The notes beneath the pieces are model-generated. The model made no database searches. It was not told the origin of the DNA and saw nothing but the letters and a program-made list of their open reading frames with translations. The position numbers were made by a program, and so were the translations under genes. From positions 1 through 64,000 of the forward strand of contig BAXV01000013.1 in assembly GCA_001310715.1 (NCBI GenBank): DNA of 64,000 nucleotides, read 5' to 3'. How positions within the stretch are numbered: position 1 is the first letter of the stretch; each line of letters opens with the position of its first letter. Shown here piece by piece: positions 34,862-45,284 of the stretch. The stretch is from Pseudovibrio sp. JCM 19062. Its GTDB lineage: Bacteria; Pseudomonadota; Alphaproteobacteria; Rhizobiales; Stappiaceae.

Positions 34862-35071
34862 TCAACCTTCGTCAGTCTGCGTGGGGGAGGAGGTGGAGCT
34901 TAGTTTATGGCCGTCAAAGCGTCTGGCCTGTATGTCGGCTTCTGCTGTTTCCTGAGATTTTTCGGCTTTTGTACGCCCGAACTTCCGGCGGTTTTCCGCT
35001 GCGGATTGGGCTTTTGCGTCTTTGGCCTTTTGCTTGCGGGCCTGACGCAGGTTAACAACGGTCGCGCTCAT
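34862..35071 (-). CDS. DUF4169-family small basic protein
   Basis: 69 residues, begins MSATVVNLRQARKQKAKDAK, the invariant opening of DUF4169 proteins, followed by a charged helix (AAENRRKFGRTKAEK). Function unknown. It lies between sspB and the RHH gene on the minus strand, an arrangement I recall as common in Rhizobiales, so the three probably form one operon. Confidence 0.8.
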   Translation of the reverse strand: MSATVVNLRQARKQKAKDAKAQSAAENRRKFGRTKAEKSQETAEADIQARRFDGHKLSSTSSPTQTDEG

Positions 35072-35128
35072 ACAATCACCTATTACATGACATTGATGAG
35101 CCGACCGCTCTTTTCTTGATCGGAGGGA

Positions 35129-35743
35129 TCAGCTCTTCTTGCGGAAAGCATCCAGAGAAACAACTTGCGCACTTCCATCTTTTTCTTTGGAAGGCTCGTC
35201 AGTTTTTGGTTTCTCTTTATCATCCTCAGAGTCTGAAGCAGTTTCTTCTGCCTCGGAAGCGACGTTTGCGTTTGCCTCTTCCTCTTCAGCCTTTTCAACA
35301 GCAGTTTCCAAGCGCGCGTGGAATTCTTCTACAGAGTCCAGATCACGCTCCGCAATGCGGAATTCTGCTGGCAGGTCTTCACCGGTCTTACCAGGCTCAA
35401 ATTCAAGAGCGAACTGGACGGACGGGTCGAAGAAGCCTTTGATCGCGGAGAACGGGACATAAAGATGTTCCGGAACGCCACCGAAGGACAAACCAACCTC
35501 GAAAGCATGCTCGGTGATGTTCAGATCCCAAAACTGGTGCTGCAGAACAATCGTCATTTCTTTCGGATAGCGTTCCCTCAAGCGGTTTGAAATCTTGACG
35601 CCGGGGGCCGTGGTTTCAAAGGCAATATAAAAATGGTGCTCACCGGGAAGTCCTGCCCGGTTGACCTCAACCAATATCTTTCGGACTGCACTTCTCAGCG
35701 CGTCCTGAATGATGATGTCATAGCGGATTAAATCTTCAGCCAT
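35129..35743 (-). CDS. sspB: SspB-family ClpXP adaptor, alphaproteobacterial type
   Basis: Adaptor delivering ssrA-tagged proteins to ClpXP. The folded domain covers about residues 1-150 (MAEDLIRYDIIIQDALRS, GEHHFYIAFETTAPGVKIS, MTIVLQHQFWDLNITEHAF, LSFGGVPEHLYVPFSAIKGF). A long acidic disordered linker (EEEEANANVASEAEETASD) leads to a short C-terminal ClpX-binding tail (QVVSLDAFRKKS). ATG at 35743 is preferred over GTG further upstream. The tmRNA gene that encodes the tag lies immediately upstream on the same strand. Confidence 0.92.
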   Translation of the reverse strand: MAEDLIRYDIIIQDALRSAVRKILVEVNRAGLPGEHHFYIAFETTAPGVKISNRLRERYPKEMTIVLQHQFWDLNITEHAFEVGLSFGGVPEHLYVPFSAIKGFFDPSVQFALEFEPGKTGEDLPAEFRIAERDLDSVEEFHARLETAVEKAEEEEANANVASEAEETASDSEDDKEKPKTDEPSKEKDGSAQVVSLDAFRKKS

Positions 35744-35865
35744 GCTCGGCACCGCTCATCCTTTGCGTTCTTATTCGGCCTAACTATAGCGTAGAGGCGA
35801 CAAAAAGACCTGTCATGTAATTCTATACCCTGAATCGGCGTAGAATAAGGAAAAGGCCTTTTAAC

Positions 35866-36176
35866 ACTAAAGTGGAGGCTTCTGTTGCCAGGTGCCTCCG
35901 AACCCCGCCTGAAGGTGCTAACCAACGGGACTTAGTGGACTACTGGAACCGCATTACGCAGCTACAGCGTTGTCCATAGCGTAGTTGTCATTTGCAACTA
36001 TCAAGTTTGGTCCGATATCGTGGTACCATGCCGAGCAAAAACAAAGCCTTTACGCCCTCGTCGATCCTATTTCGCCCCCCCGAAGACCGCTGGAATACAA
36101 CGGTCTTTGGTGGAGGCGCCGGGTACCGCCCCCGGGTCCGAATGGTTTATTGCGCTCGCAATTTATTGCCATAGCC
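35866..36176 (-). ncRNA. ssrA: transfer-messenger RNA, circularly permuted two-piece form
   Basis: Trans-translation RNA rescuing stalled ribosomes. On the minus strand the acceptor piece comes first and ends in GCGCCTCCACCA (CCA encoded, 36108-36110), with a TpsiC-like stem CCGGG/CCCGG. A 28-base spacer (36080-36107) containing hairpin AAGACCG/CGGTCTT follows and is presumably excised. The coding piece opens with GGGGGCG (36079-36073), which pairs with the acceptor's CGCCTCC to form the acceptor stem. The tag frame 35995-35954 reads ANDNYAMDNAVAA and stop. The two outer ends are approximate. Confidence 0.93.
35954..35995 (-). other. ssrA: tmRNA proteolysis tag reading frame
   Basis: Starts at the GCA resume codon and encodes A-N-D-N-Y-A-M-D-N-A-V-A-A then TAA. 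The N-terminal ANDNYA is the SspB-binding part in this group and the C-terminal AVAA is the ClpX degron. Confidence 0.92.
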
Positions 36177-36194
36177 AGCGAACTGGCAGAGGGA

Positions 36195-36223
36195 ATATAG
36201 GTGCACGCACCGGTAAATGGAAG
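36195..36223 (-). promoter_or_regulatory. predicted promoter of the tmRNA gene
   Basis: On the minus strand CTTCCA, a 17-base spacer and CTATAT fit the alphaproteobacterial sigma-70 pattern (CTTGAC-N17-CTATAT); the -10 is a full match, the -35 a partial one. Transcription would start about 10-15 bases before the acceptor piece. Confidence 0.55.
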
Positions 36224-36490
36224 GGCAAAAGCTCTTGGTTGGTGTTGCATAGTGAAGAGAACCTGTTGACAAAGCGGCATATTCACAGGGCAAATTGGTT
36301 AAGTGGCAGCCTCAAAGAAAGAGAAATGACGCTTTTGCAGGGATTTGCCTGAGCATAGTGACTGCCAACAATTTTGAAGGTCTTTTTCTTGGCAGAAGCA
36401 TGAGGTAAGACCGGCCTCAACGACCGCACAGAAGCGCATTTTGCGAAACAAGCTATACTGTGCGCGGGCGAATCGTAGAACAGGAGTTGA

Positions 36491-37293
<803 letters not shown>

Positions 37294-37322
37294 TTTTCTT
37301 TTGTTTTTGCAAGGGAGTTCCT

Positions 37323-38146
37323 ATGCGAACCCTTATTTGTGTTCCTGCGCGGATTGGATCAACACGATTTCCACGCAAACCGTTGCATCCGATCAGTGGG
37401 CGCAGTTTGCTTGAGCGTGTTGTACAGGTTGCCCGCGTTGCGGCGAAGCAGACCGGTTCTGACTATGTGGTCGCGGTTGATCATGAAGAGGTGGCAGACC
37501 ACTGCCGCCAGATTGGTGCGCCGTTTGTGATGACTGATCCCGAGCATCCGTCTGGCACAGACCGGGCGATGGCTGCCTCGAAAGAGCATGGAAGCAATCC
37601 TGAATTCGTGCTGAACTTGCAAGGCGATGCGCCGTTTACGCCGCCAGAGCATGTTGCCGGGTTGATCAAAGCGGCAGAAGCGCGGCTGATGCGGATGTGT
37701 TTACGCCTGTCATCCGGCTCGACTGGGAGGGGCTTGATACGCTTCGTGAGCACAAGAAGGCTCATCCATTTTCTGGCACTACTTGTGTGCGTAAGGATGA
37801 TGGGACGGCGCTGTGGTTCTCGAAAAATATTCTGCCTGCCATTCGCAAGGAAGAGAAGCTGCGAGAGACTGATAAGCTGTCTCCGGTCTTCCGTCACATC
37901 GGTCTTTATGGCTACCGTGTTGAGGCTCTGGAGCGTTTTAACGAGCTTGGGCTTGGGTATTACGAGCAGATGGAAGGGCTGGAGCAACTTCGTTTTCTTG
38001 AGAACGGAATGGTTGTTCATGCTGAGGAAGTTCAGCCACCAAAGCTTTCCATGTCTGGTGTGGATACGCCAAGTGATGCCGAACTTGCGGCCCAATTGAT
38101 TGCGAAATTCGGTGACCCCTACGATCATCTGGAGACTGGCCTGTGA
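37323..38146 (+). CDS. 3-deoxy-manno-octulosonate (or similar) cytidylyltransferase (one frame break)
   Basis: KdsB-family nucleotidyltransferase that would activate KDO with CTP for lipopolysaccharide. N-terminal CVPARIGSTRFPRKPLHPISG, the LNLQGDAPFTPPEHV metal-site stretch, and late FRHIGLYGYRVEALERF and EGLEQLRFLENG are diagnostic. A break near 37681 (a lost G) restores KAAEAAADADVFTPVIRL. Corrected length is 274 aa, somewhat longer than the usual 250, and the FSRxPIP motif is changed to FSKNILPAIR, so a close paralogue with another sugar acid is possible. Its stop overlaps the next gene's GTG. Confidence 0.82.
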
Positions 38147-38753
38147 CGCGCATATATATTCTCAGACACGGCAACACCTTTGATAAGGGCGATGTTGTTA
38201 CGCGGGTTGGCGGGCGGACAGATCTGCCACTCAGCGTTTCTGGTTTGGCACAGGCTGAGAAGCTTGCTGAACATTTTGCAGAGCTTGGCGTGGTGTTTGA
38301 TAAGGCGTTTTGCTCTCCGTTACAGCGGACGAAGCAAACGGCTCAGATTGCCTTGAAGACGCAAGCTGAAGAGGTTGATCTGAAGGTGCTGCCGTTTTTG
38401 GTGGAGATCGATTACGGGCCGGATGAGAACAAGCCTGAGGAAGAGGTTCGTGCGCGGATTGGCGACGAGGCTCTGCGGGCATGGGAAGAGGAAGGTGTGC
38501 CACCACAGGGTGGCATATTGATCCGCATGCTGTGATTGGGCGTTGGCAGGAGTTCTTTGCGTCAGCTCCCAAGAAATATCCTGATCAGACCCTTCTTGTG
38601 GTGACCAGTAACGGTATCGCGCGCTTCGCCTTGAAGGCTTTGGCGGATGGAGGCGCGGGTGCAGACCTTAAGCTGAAGACTGCTGCTTATGGTGTGTTTG
38701 ATACGGCAGAGGGCGGGGCACCGTTAATGCTTAGTTGGAATGTAAGGCCTTAG
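38143..38753 (+). CDS. histidine phosphatase family protein (one frame break)
   Basis: Phosphoglycerate mutase-like phosphatase. Catalytic RHG in IYILRHGNTFDKGD at residues 4-17, the second motif FCSPLQRTKQTAQIAL, and LLVVTSNGIARFAL near the end. A break near 38512 restores PPQGWHIDPHAVIG. Corrected length is 203 aa. GTG at 38143 overlaps the kdsB-like stop (GTGA), so the two are coupled; a role with the KDO pathway is suggested by position only. Confidence 0.8.
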
Positions 38754-38841
38754 GCTCGGGCTTATTATCTGTACCGGATTGGGCGGGACTTTTTGTTCTC
38801 GTCCTCTGCGCGTCCCTTGTTTCTTGTCGATAGAGGATAGG

Positions 38842-39363
38842 ATGAAGCAAATCTCGATGATTTCAGCGGTGGCTGAAAATGGCGTCATTGGCGCGAATAA
38901 CGATATGCCATGGTCTGTTTCTACGGATTTGAAGTTCTTCCGAAAGACGACAACCGGCAAGCCAGTGATTATGGGGCGTCGCACATTCGAGAGCATTTGC
39001 ACGACGCTTGGAAAGCCTTTGCCAAACCGGAAAAACATCGTCATCACGCGTGATCCAAACTACGCCTATGACGGGGTTGAGGTGGTGAGCAGCCTTGGGG
39101 ATGCTCTAACTCTGGCAAACGATATTGCCGAGAGAGATGGCGTGGATGAAATCATGATCGTGGGTGGCGGTCAGATCTATAAAAAGGCCATGCCACAAGC
39201 ATCGACACTTTACATCACCCGTATCCATGCCCAGCCTGATGGAGATACCAAGTTTCCCGAGATCCATGAGGATGAGTGGGAACTTGCAGAGCGAACGCCG
39301 TTTGATAGGGGGGCGAAAGATACAGCAGACTCCTCACTGGAAATTTATCGCCGCCGTCTCTGA
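38842..39363 (+). CDS. folA: dihydrofolate reductase
   Basis: Reduces dihydrofolate with NADPH, regenerating the cofactor consumed by ThyA. Seen: ISAVAENGVIGANNDMPW with the substrate-site WSVSTDLKFF, GRRTFESI, and the NADPH-site IMIVGGGQIYKKAMP. 173 residues, normal length. ATG at 38842 has GAGGATAG upstream. It lies convergent to the PhyH-like gene. Confidence 0.93.
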   Translation: MKQISMISAVAENGVIGANNDMPWSVSTDLKFFRKTTTGKPVIMGRRTFESICTTLGKPLPNRKNIVITRDPNYAYDGVEVVSSLGDALTLANDIAERDGVDEIMIVGGGQIYKKAMPQASTLYITRIHAQPDGDTKFPEIHEDEWELAERTPFDRGAKDTADSSLEIYRRRL

Positions 39364-39373
39364 CCGTTGTTGC

Positions 39374-40300
39374 CTAGTTGCCACGTGTCGATGATTTGGT
39401 TGACAGGTCCGCGCGCAAGGCAAGGCGGTGGGCTGTATGGGCGTTGTGTGTATTGTTGGTGCTTGGCAGACGCCCGTGGAAGCCGGTGCGGTCCCAAATC
39501 AGCAATGTGTTTGCCTCAATCTTCAGTGGAACGAGTGGGGCCAGTTTCAGGTCTTGTAGATCGCTCAGGCCTGTGACGGGTTCATCCTCGTCCTCTTCCA
39601 GTTCTGAGCAGCCAAGGTAACGCTGATACTCCCAGGAAACGCGCTGTTTTGTCATTCGGTGTGAGCCGGGGATGTAGAACAGCACCCCGTCCTCAGGCGT
39701 GACCTTCTCTAAAAAGAGCAGTGCGGTTGCGCCCGGTGCAAAGGCATCGTGGTCAATTGCAAAGGCGGGCATTTTGAGGCCGTCGGCTCCAAAGCTAAAG
39801 GAAGGAGCGCACTGTGCCATCGCCTCCAGGTGATACGCCGGTTTGGCTTTTCTGCCTGCCGCAAATTGTACTGAAGGTGGAATGAGATCGTCGGTGATGG
39901 CGGACTGCAGGAACGGTTGCCGGAGCAGGTTGGAATAGTTCAGCGGCATAGTAAAGCTTTGTGCGTTATGCCAGTTTTTGAGAAGACGTTTGTTGCGATC
40001 GCGCTGGCCGACGAAATAGTCGAAGGCTTCATACTTGAGCCTGCGAAAGAACTCCCGAGGCAAAACATTGTGCCTGATCCAGAGGCCATGGGTTTGTAAA
40101 GACCGCGTGCAGGATGCGGGTATGCCTGCACTTAGGCGAAGCTGCTTTTCGCGCTTTTGGCAGTGTATCTGTGCCAACTCATTATGGAACCAGCCGGGAA
40201 CTTTCTCCTCCTCCCAAGTCGGTTGAAAGTGGGAGGACGGCAGGAACCTACGCTGTAAACTGTTCATGAGGTGTCTTGGCTTTAGTGCCCGCATACGCAT
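39374..40300 (-). CDS. phytanoyl-CoA dioxygenase-like Fe(II)/2-oxoglutarate oxygenase
   Basis: 308 residues with a double-stranded beta-helix pattern: HxD iron ligands in FAIDHDAFAPGATALLFL, the PhyH-like VLFYIPGSHRMT, and distal NTLLIWDRTGFHGR carrying the third ligand His and the nearby Arg for 2-oxoglutarate. Many bacterial relatives are annotated only as PhyH-domain proteins; the substrate is unknown. The start is uncertain: ATG at 40300 or 40267. Unbroken. Confidence 0.72.
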   Translation of the reverse strand: MRMRALKPRHLMNSLQRRFLPSSHFQPTWEEEKVPGWFHNELAQIHCQKREKQLRLSAGIPASCTRSLQTHGLWIRHNVLPREFFRRLKYEAFDYFVGQRDRNKRLLKNWHNAQSFTMPLNYSNLLRQPFLQSAITDDLIPPSVQFAAGRKAKPAYHLEAMAQCAPSFSFGADGLKMPAFAIDHDAFAPGATALLFLEKVTPEDGVLFYIPGSHRMTKQRVSWEYQRYLGCSELEEDEDEPVTGLSDLQDLKLAPLVPLKIEANTLLIWDRTGFHGRLPSTNNTHNAHTAHRLALRADLSTKSSTRGN

Positions 40301-40492
40301 ACCCGCCCCTGTTCATTAACGAGAGGTTAAGCGGAACGCCGCGAGCGGTCTTGCCTTCTGTTTCTGCTTGTGAAATCTGCCTAAAGATTAGTTTTGGGCA
40401 GTTATTCGCTTGTAATTCAAATGGCGGAGACCAAGATAGACAGAGATTTTGGCTTGCTTTCCGAGAGCAGGCTGGGGAATTATTGAGGTGGT

Positions 40493-40956
40493 ATGTCCCA
40501 GTTTCTTGAACTTAAAGACTTCAACGAGTTCAGCATTGAACAGCTGTATTCTCTGCTGAAGCTCAGGTGTGACGTGTTCATTGTTGAGCAGGAATGTATC
40601 TATCTTGACATTGATGGACTAGATCATGGTGCCAAACATGTGATGGTCCTTGATGATGCTGGCGATGTTATTGGTGCGCTGCGGATTCTCGTTGCGTACG
40701 ATGATGGAGATGTTTTTAAGATTGGTCGTGTTGCCGTGTCTAAGGACGCGCGTGGACAGGGCATTGCAAGAAATATGATGCAAGCCGCCCTTTCCTATTG
40801 TGCTGCGACCAATGATGATGCACGTGTTGAGCTGAAGGCGCAGACCTATCTGCAGGATTTTTACACCAATGTGGGTTCTTGGCGATCTCCGAAATTCATA
40901 TTTATGATGACCTTCCGCATGTTGATATGCGTTTGAAACGGCCTCCTGAAAACTGA
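40493..40956 (+). CDS. ElaA-type GNAT acetyltransferase (one frame break)
   Basis: GNAT protein of the ElaA family: FSIEQLYSLLKLRCDVFIVEQEC near the N-terminus, the acetyl-CoA site IGRVAVSKDARGQGIARNMM, and a C-terminal YTNVGFLAISEIHIYDDLPHV. A break near 40879 (a lost T) moves the stop from 40936 to 40956; the corrected protein has 154 residues, the family length. GAGG precedes the ATG. Substrate unknown. Confidence 0.82.
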
Positions 40957-41301
40957 CACCTGATAGTAGTGAAGGTGTCTTCAGGGTCTTTGGCGGTTTA
41001 CGCTTTGTAGAGCAAACGGCAAGAATTCGCCGGAATTTGCTGCTAATTCTTATGGCTGAAAATTGTAGGCGGTCCTGTAAAGCGGCGGTTGAAACGCGCA
41101 AAAGAAGCCTTATCTTCAAGGACAGTGTCTGGTTTCTGTGGGGTTCTGGTGTTTTTCGCGGAGTGCGGTCGTCCGGCTTATCTGCATTCGTTGAAAGGCG
41201 TTGGTAACTTGCTATAACCCTAATCAAGTAATAGTTGGCTTAGTCTAACTCTCATATATTTGTCGGCTATCCGGCAACGTATCTAGTAAAGGGATCTCTC
41301 T
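40957..41301 (+). other. intergenic leader region of hflK
   Basis: About 345 bases with no supported gene. It contains the predicted hflK promoter at 41191-41218; no clear terminator for the GNAT gene was found. Confidence 0.5.
41191..41218 (+). promoter_or_regulatory. predicted sigma-70 promoter of hflK
   Basis: TTGAAA (41191-41196), 16-base spacer, TATAAC (41213-41218); each hexamer matches consensus at five of six positions. It would give a leader of about 75 bases. Confidence 0.5.
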
Positions 41302-42468
41302 ATGCCTTGGAGCAATGAAAGCGGAGGTGGCGGCAATAACGGCGGCCCTTGGGGGAACTCCGGCGGTAACAAGGGCGGTGGCGGCCCTTGGGGCGGCGGC
41401 GGTGGCCCTCAGCGTAACGGCAGTAATGGTGGTGGAAACCCGCCTGATTTCGAGGAAATCCTAAAGCGTGGTCAGGACCGTCTGAAGTCTGTTCTGCCAG
41501 GTGATGGTGGCGGACTTGGATTTAAAGGTATCCTGTTTGCGATCCTTGTTGCCGTGGTGATTTGGCTTGCGACTGGTTTTTATCGTGTTCAAACGAGTGA
41601 AGTTGGTGTCGAGCTGGTGTTTGGTGATGTGACTGGACAAACCAGTCCGGGCTTGCGCTACAACTGGCCATATCCTGTTGGACAGGTGTACACACCAGAA
41701 GTACTGAGCGTTCGCGAATTGACCGTTGGTATGGAAGAGTTTGTTCGTGGTACCTCCATCAACCAGCGTGATGTGCCTGAAGAAAGTCTGATGCTGACTG
41801 GTGATGAAAACATCGTGGATGTGGACTTCAAGGTTCAGTGGCGCATTCAGAACACCCCAACCGGTGTTCAGGAGTATCTGTTTAACATCCAGAATCCGTC
41901 CGGCACCGTGAAGGCGGTTGCTGAAAGTGCGATGCGTGAAGTTGTTGGCGGTTCCCGTATTGATGCGATCCTGACTGAAAACCGTGCTCCTATTCAGCTT
42001 GCTGTTCAGCAGCTGATGCAGGAAACACTGGACAGCTACAAGGCTGGTATCGAAGTAACTCAGGTGCAAATGCAGAAGGTTGATCCTCCTGCGCAGGTCA
42101 TCGAAGCGTTCCGTGATGTTCAGGCCGCCCGTGCGGACCAAGAGCGTATTCAGAACGAAGCGCAGGCTTATGCCAACAAGATTGTTCCTGAAGCACGTGG
42201 TAATGCGGCTCGCGTATCTGAAGCTGCACAGGCATACCGTGACCAGACAATTGCGGAAGCAACCGGTCAGGCTCAGCGTTTTACCAAGATCTATGAGGAA
42301 TATGCGAAGTCTCCGGACGTCATTCGCCAGCGCCTCTATCTTGAGACAATGGAAGAGGTTTTGAGCAAGAACCCGAAAATTATCATTGATGGTAATGGGC
42401 AGCAAAGCGGCGTCGTGCCTTATCTGCCACTTGATCAGCTGAACCGTACTTCTGGAGGAAACAACTGA
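41302..42468 (+). CDS. hflK: FtsH protease modulator HflK
   Basis: SPFH/prohibitin-family membrane protein that, with HflC, forms a cage around FtsH. The first 55 residues are Gly/Asn-rich, then one membrane segment (GILFAILVAVVIWLATGFY), the SPFH domain (VQTSEVGVELVFGDVTGQTS) and a helical region ending in a Gly-rich tail. 388 residues. It overlaps hflC by one base (TGATG). Unbroken. Confidence 0.94.
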   Translation: MPWSNESGGGGNNGGPWGNSGGNKGGGGPWGGGGGPQRNGSNGGGNPPDFEEILKRGQDRLKSVLPGDGGGLGFKGILFAILVAVVIWLATGFYRVQTSEVGVELVFGDVTGQTSPGLRYNWPYPVGQVYTPEVLSVRELTVGMEEFVRGTSINQRDVPEESLMLTGDENIVDVDFKVQWRIQNTPTGVQEYLFNIQNPSGTVKAVAESAMREVVGGSRIDAILTENRAPIQLAVQQLMQETLDSYKAGIEVTQVQMQKVDPPAQVIEAFRDVQAARADQERIQNEAQAYANKIVPEARGNAARVSEAAQAYRDQTIAEATGQAQRFTKIYEEYAKSPDVIRQRLYLETMEEVLSKNPKIIIDGNGQQSGVVPYLPLDQLNRTSGGNN

Positions 42469-43374
42469 TGAAAAGTGCTATTCTAGCATTGCCATTGCGA
42501 TTGTTGCCCTTGTTCTTTACTGGTCAACCTTCATCATCACACCAACCAGCAGGCTCTTGTTCTGCAGTTTGGTGAAGTGAAAGCTCAGGAAACCGAACCG
42601 GGCCTGAAATTCAAACTGCCATGGCAGAACGTGATCGTTCTGGACAAGCGTATCCTTGATCTGAACATGCCTCCTCTGGAAGCAATTGTTGCAGATAAGA
42701 AGCGTTTGACCGTTGATGCGTTTGCTCGCTATCGCATCACCAATCCGGTGCGCTTCTATCAGTCCGTGAACAATGTGGAACAAGGGTCGCGTCGTCTGGC
42801 AACGTTCTTGCAGTCTTCCCTGCGTTCGGAACTGGCAAAAGCAACCTTTGTTCAGGTGGTGCGCGACGAGCGTTCTGAGCTGATGGAACAGATCCGTCAG
42901 GACGTGGACAAAAGCGCGGCTGCGATCGGAATGGATGTGATTGACGTGAAGATCCGCCGTGCGGATCTGCCGGAAGCAAACTCCCAGGCGATTTTCCGTC
43001 GTATGCAGACAGAGCGTCAGCGTGAAGCGACTGAAATTCGTGCGCAGGGTGAAGAGCAGTCCCGTCGTATCAAGTCTCGTGCTGACCGTGATGCAACCGT
43101 TCTCGTGGCGGAAGCACAACGTGATGGCGAAATCATCCGTGGTGATGGTGATGCTGCGGCTAACCAGATCTTCGCGGCAGCTTATGGTCAGGACCCAAGC
43201 TTCTTCGAGTTCTATCGTTCTATGCAGGCTTACAGAACTTCCATGGAAAACGGCGATACGTCGCTGGTTCTGTCTCCTGACTCTGACTTCTTCCGCTACT
43301 TCAATGATGCGAGTGGAGGTGGAAACATAACTACGGTTGGTGCTCCAGAAACAACGGTTGGTGCAGCACAGTAA
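42468..43374 (+). CDS. hflC: FtsH protease modulator HflC (two frame breaks)
   Basis: Partner of HflK. N-terminal membrane segment (IAIAIVALVLYWSTFII), SPFH domain starting QQALVLQFGEVKAQETEPGL, KFKLPWQNVIVLDKRILDL, and the helical part ending DSDFFRYFNDA. Breaks near 42488 and 42545, both in the N-terminal membrane region, so gene callers would start it late. Corrected length is 302 aa. TGATG coupling with hflK and TAATG coupling with the DUF2065 gene. Confidence 0.93.
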
Positions 43375-43613
43375 TGAATGATCTTGTCGTGGCTTTGGGG
43401 CTTGTCCTCGTTGTTGAGGGAGTTGTTTATGCTCTTGCCCCGGGCCATTTGAAGGAATTCATGCGGAAAGCTCAGGAAATTCCTGATCAGTCTCTCCGCC
43501 TTGGCGGTGTTGCCGCGATGGGGCTGGGTGTGTTGATTGTTTGGTTGGTGCGATCTGACCGGGTAAGTGCAAATTTGCCAATGACACAACTGCGAGAATT
43601 CAGCCTGACGTAG
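43374..43613 (+). CDS. DUF2065 small membrane protein
   Basis: 79 residues; two membrane helices (VVALGLVLVVEGVVYALAPG and LGGVAAMGLGVLIVWLV) joined by FMRKAQEIPDQSLR, the DUF2065 pattern. Members are commonly encoded right after hflC, as here with a TAATG overlap, which suggests a role with FtsH-HflKC. Function is unproven. Confidence 0.85.
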   Translation: MNDLVVALGLVLVVEGVVYALAPGHLKEFMRKAQEIPDQSLRLGGVAAMGLGVLIVWLVRSDRVSANLPMTQLREFSLT

Positions 43614-43635
43614 TCTCAAAATAAATGTTAGTTTT

Positions 43636-43675
43636 GCCCGCGCTTTGTTAACCAAGCGCGGGCATATTTGTTTTC
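43636..43675 (+). terminator. terminator after hflKC-DUF2065
   Basis: GCCCGCGCTT (43636-43645) and AAGCGCGGGC (43654-43663) form a perfect 10-bp stem, followed by the T-rich ATATTTGTTTTC. Confidence 0.8.
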
Positions 43676-43729
43676 AGACTGCGTTCTGGTGAAGTTTTGT
43701 TCTCACCTGATAATCTGAGGAGATGGCTT

Positions 43730-45215
43730 ATGGCCGGTGTTTTCCCTCGCCTTGAGCTTGGACGTTCAATCAAGGCATTTGTTTTTGCGAGCGCGCTTGG
43801 CGTTGCGGTAGTGACCGGCAGCTTTGACAGCGCTCAGGCACAAGGCCCTGAATCTCTGGCAGACCTGGCGGAAGAGTTTGGCGATGCTGTTGTGAATATC
43901 TCTACTGCGCAGAAGGTGCAGTCGCAGCGCTCGTTGCAATTGCCGGATGTACCCGAGGGGTCTCCGTTCCAGGAGTTTTTCGAAGAGTTTTTTTAACGGG
44001 CAGGAACCTGAGAGTGAAAGCCCACAGCGTGTCCAATCCCTAGGTTCCGGGTTTGTCATTGATGGTGAAGAGGGCATCATCGTGACCAATAATCATGTGA
44101 TCGAGGGGGCCGATGAGATCACCGTTAACTTCAATGACGGTAGCAAACTTTCCGCTGAACTTCTTGGCTCTGACGATAAAACAGATCTTGCGGTTTTAAA
44201 GGTTGAACCTCAGTCTCCTCTCACCGCAGTGAAGTTTGGTAGCTCCGAAGTGCTGCGTGTCGGCGACTGGGTGATGGCGATTGGCAACCCGTTCGGGCTT
44301 GGTGGCACGGTGACTGCGGGTATCGTTTCCGCGCGTAACCGAGACATCAATTCCGGTCCTTACGACAACTTTATTCAGACAGATGCTGCGATCAACCGGG
44401 GCAACTCGGGAGGTCCGCTGTTCAACATGGATGGCGAAGTGGTTGGCATCAACACAGTGATCTTTTCACCCTCTGGCGGGTCCATCGGTATTGGTTTTGC
44501 TATTCCCGCGGAGACCGCGACCAGCGTGATTGCGCAGCTGCGCGAGTTTGGTGAGACCCGTCGTGGCTGGCTTGGTGTGCGCATTCAGCATGTTACGGAT
44601 GAAATCGCCGAAAGCCTTGGTATGGAGAGTGCGCACGGTGCTTTGATTGCCGGTGTATCTGATGCTGGTCCTGCGAAGGAGGCTGGCATTTTGCCGGGTG
44701 ATGTGGTGTTGCAATTTGACGGACGTGACATTCCTGAGATGCGGGATTTGCCGCGCATGGTTGCGACCACCACGATTGGCAGCACTGTGCCGCTGACCGT
44801 GCTTCGCCGTGGTGAGGAGGTGGAGATCGAAGTCACACTTGGCCGCCTTGATGAGCTTGCTGACGTTGAACAGACGGAGCAGGATCAGGAAAGTCCAAGG
44901 GATACGGCGGACGAGACCGTTGTGCTTGGATTGTCTCTGGCCCGAGTGGATGAAGCGCTGCGTCAGCGTTTTGCGCTTTCAGACGAAATCGAAGGTGTGG
45001 TGATCACGCGCGTTGCTGAAGGCAGTTCTGCGGAGGACAAACGTGTTCGTGCCGGCGATGTGATTGTTGAAGTTGCTCAGGAACCTGTGGCGACGACCAG
45101 TGATGTGATTGAGATGGTGAACCGGCTGAAAGCCGACGACCGGCGCTCTGCGTTACTGTTGCTGTCCAACGGTGCAGGTGAGCTGCGTTTTGTTGCGGTC
45201 CGTATCGAAGACTAG
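43730..45215 (+). CDS. degP: Do-like periplasmic serine protease DegP/HtrA (one frame break)
   Basis: Periplasmic quality-control protease. Signal peptide (FVFASALGVAVVTGSFDSAQA), catalytic triad His in VTNNHVIEGA, Asp in DDKTDLAVLK, Ser in INRGNSGGPLF, then two PDZ domains (GWLGVRIQHVTDEIAESLG and GVVITRVAEGSSAEDKRVRA). A run of seven T near 43989 gives a stop; six T restores EEFFNGQEPESE, so this is a one-base gain. Corrected length is 494 aa. Typically found right after hflKC. Confidence 0.93.
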
Positions 45216-45234
45216 CGGTCCTGCCTAAGACATT

Positions 45235-45268
45235 AAAAAAGCCGCTTCCGGACTGGGAGCGGCTTTTT
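45235..45268 (+). terminator. bidirectional terminator between degP and serB
   Basis: AAAAAAGCCGCT (45235-45246) pairs with AGCGGCTTTTT (45258-45268); poly-T on both strands serves the two convergent genes. Confidence 0.88.
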
Positions 45269-45284
45269 GTTGAGGATTGGGTGG

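Noticed and set aside
38143..38753. Alpha-ribazole phosphatase (CobC) assignment for the histidine phosphatase
   Set aside because: No cobalamin genes nearby and the motifs are generic for the superfamily.
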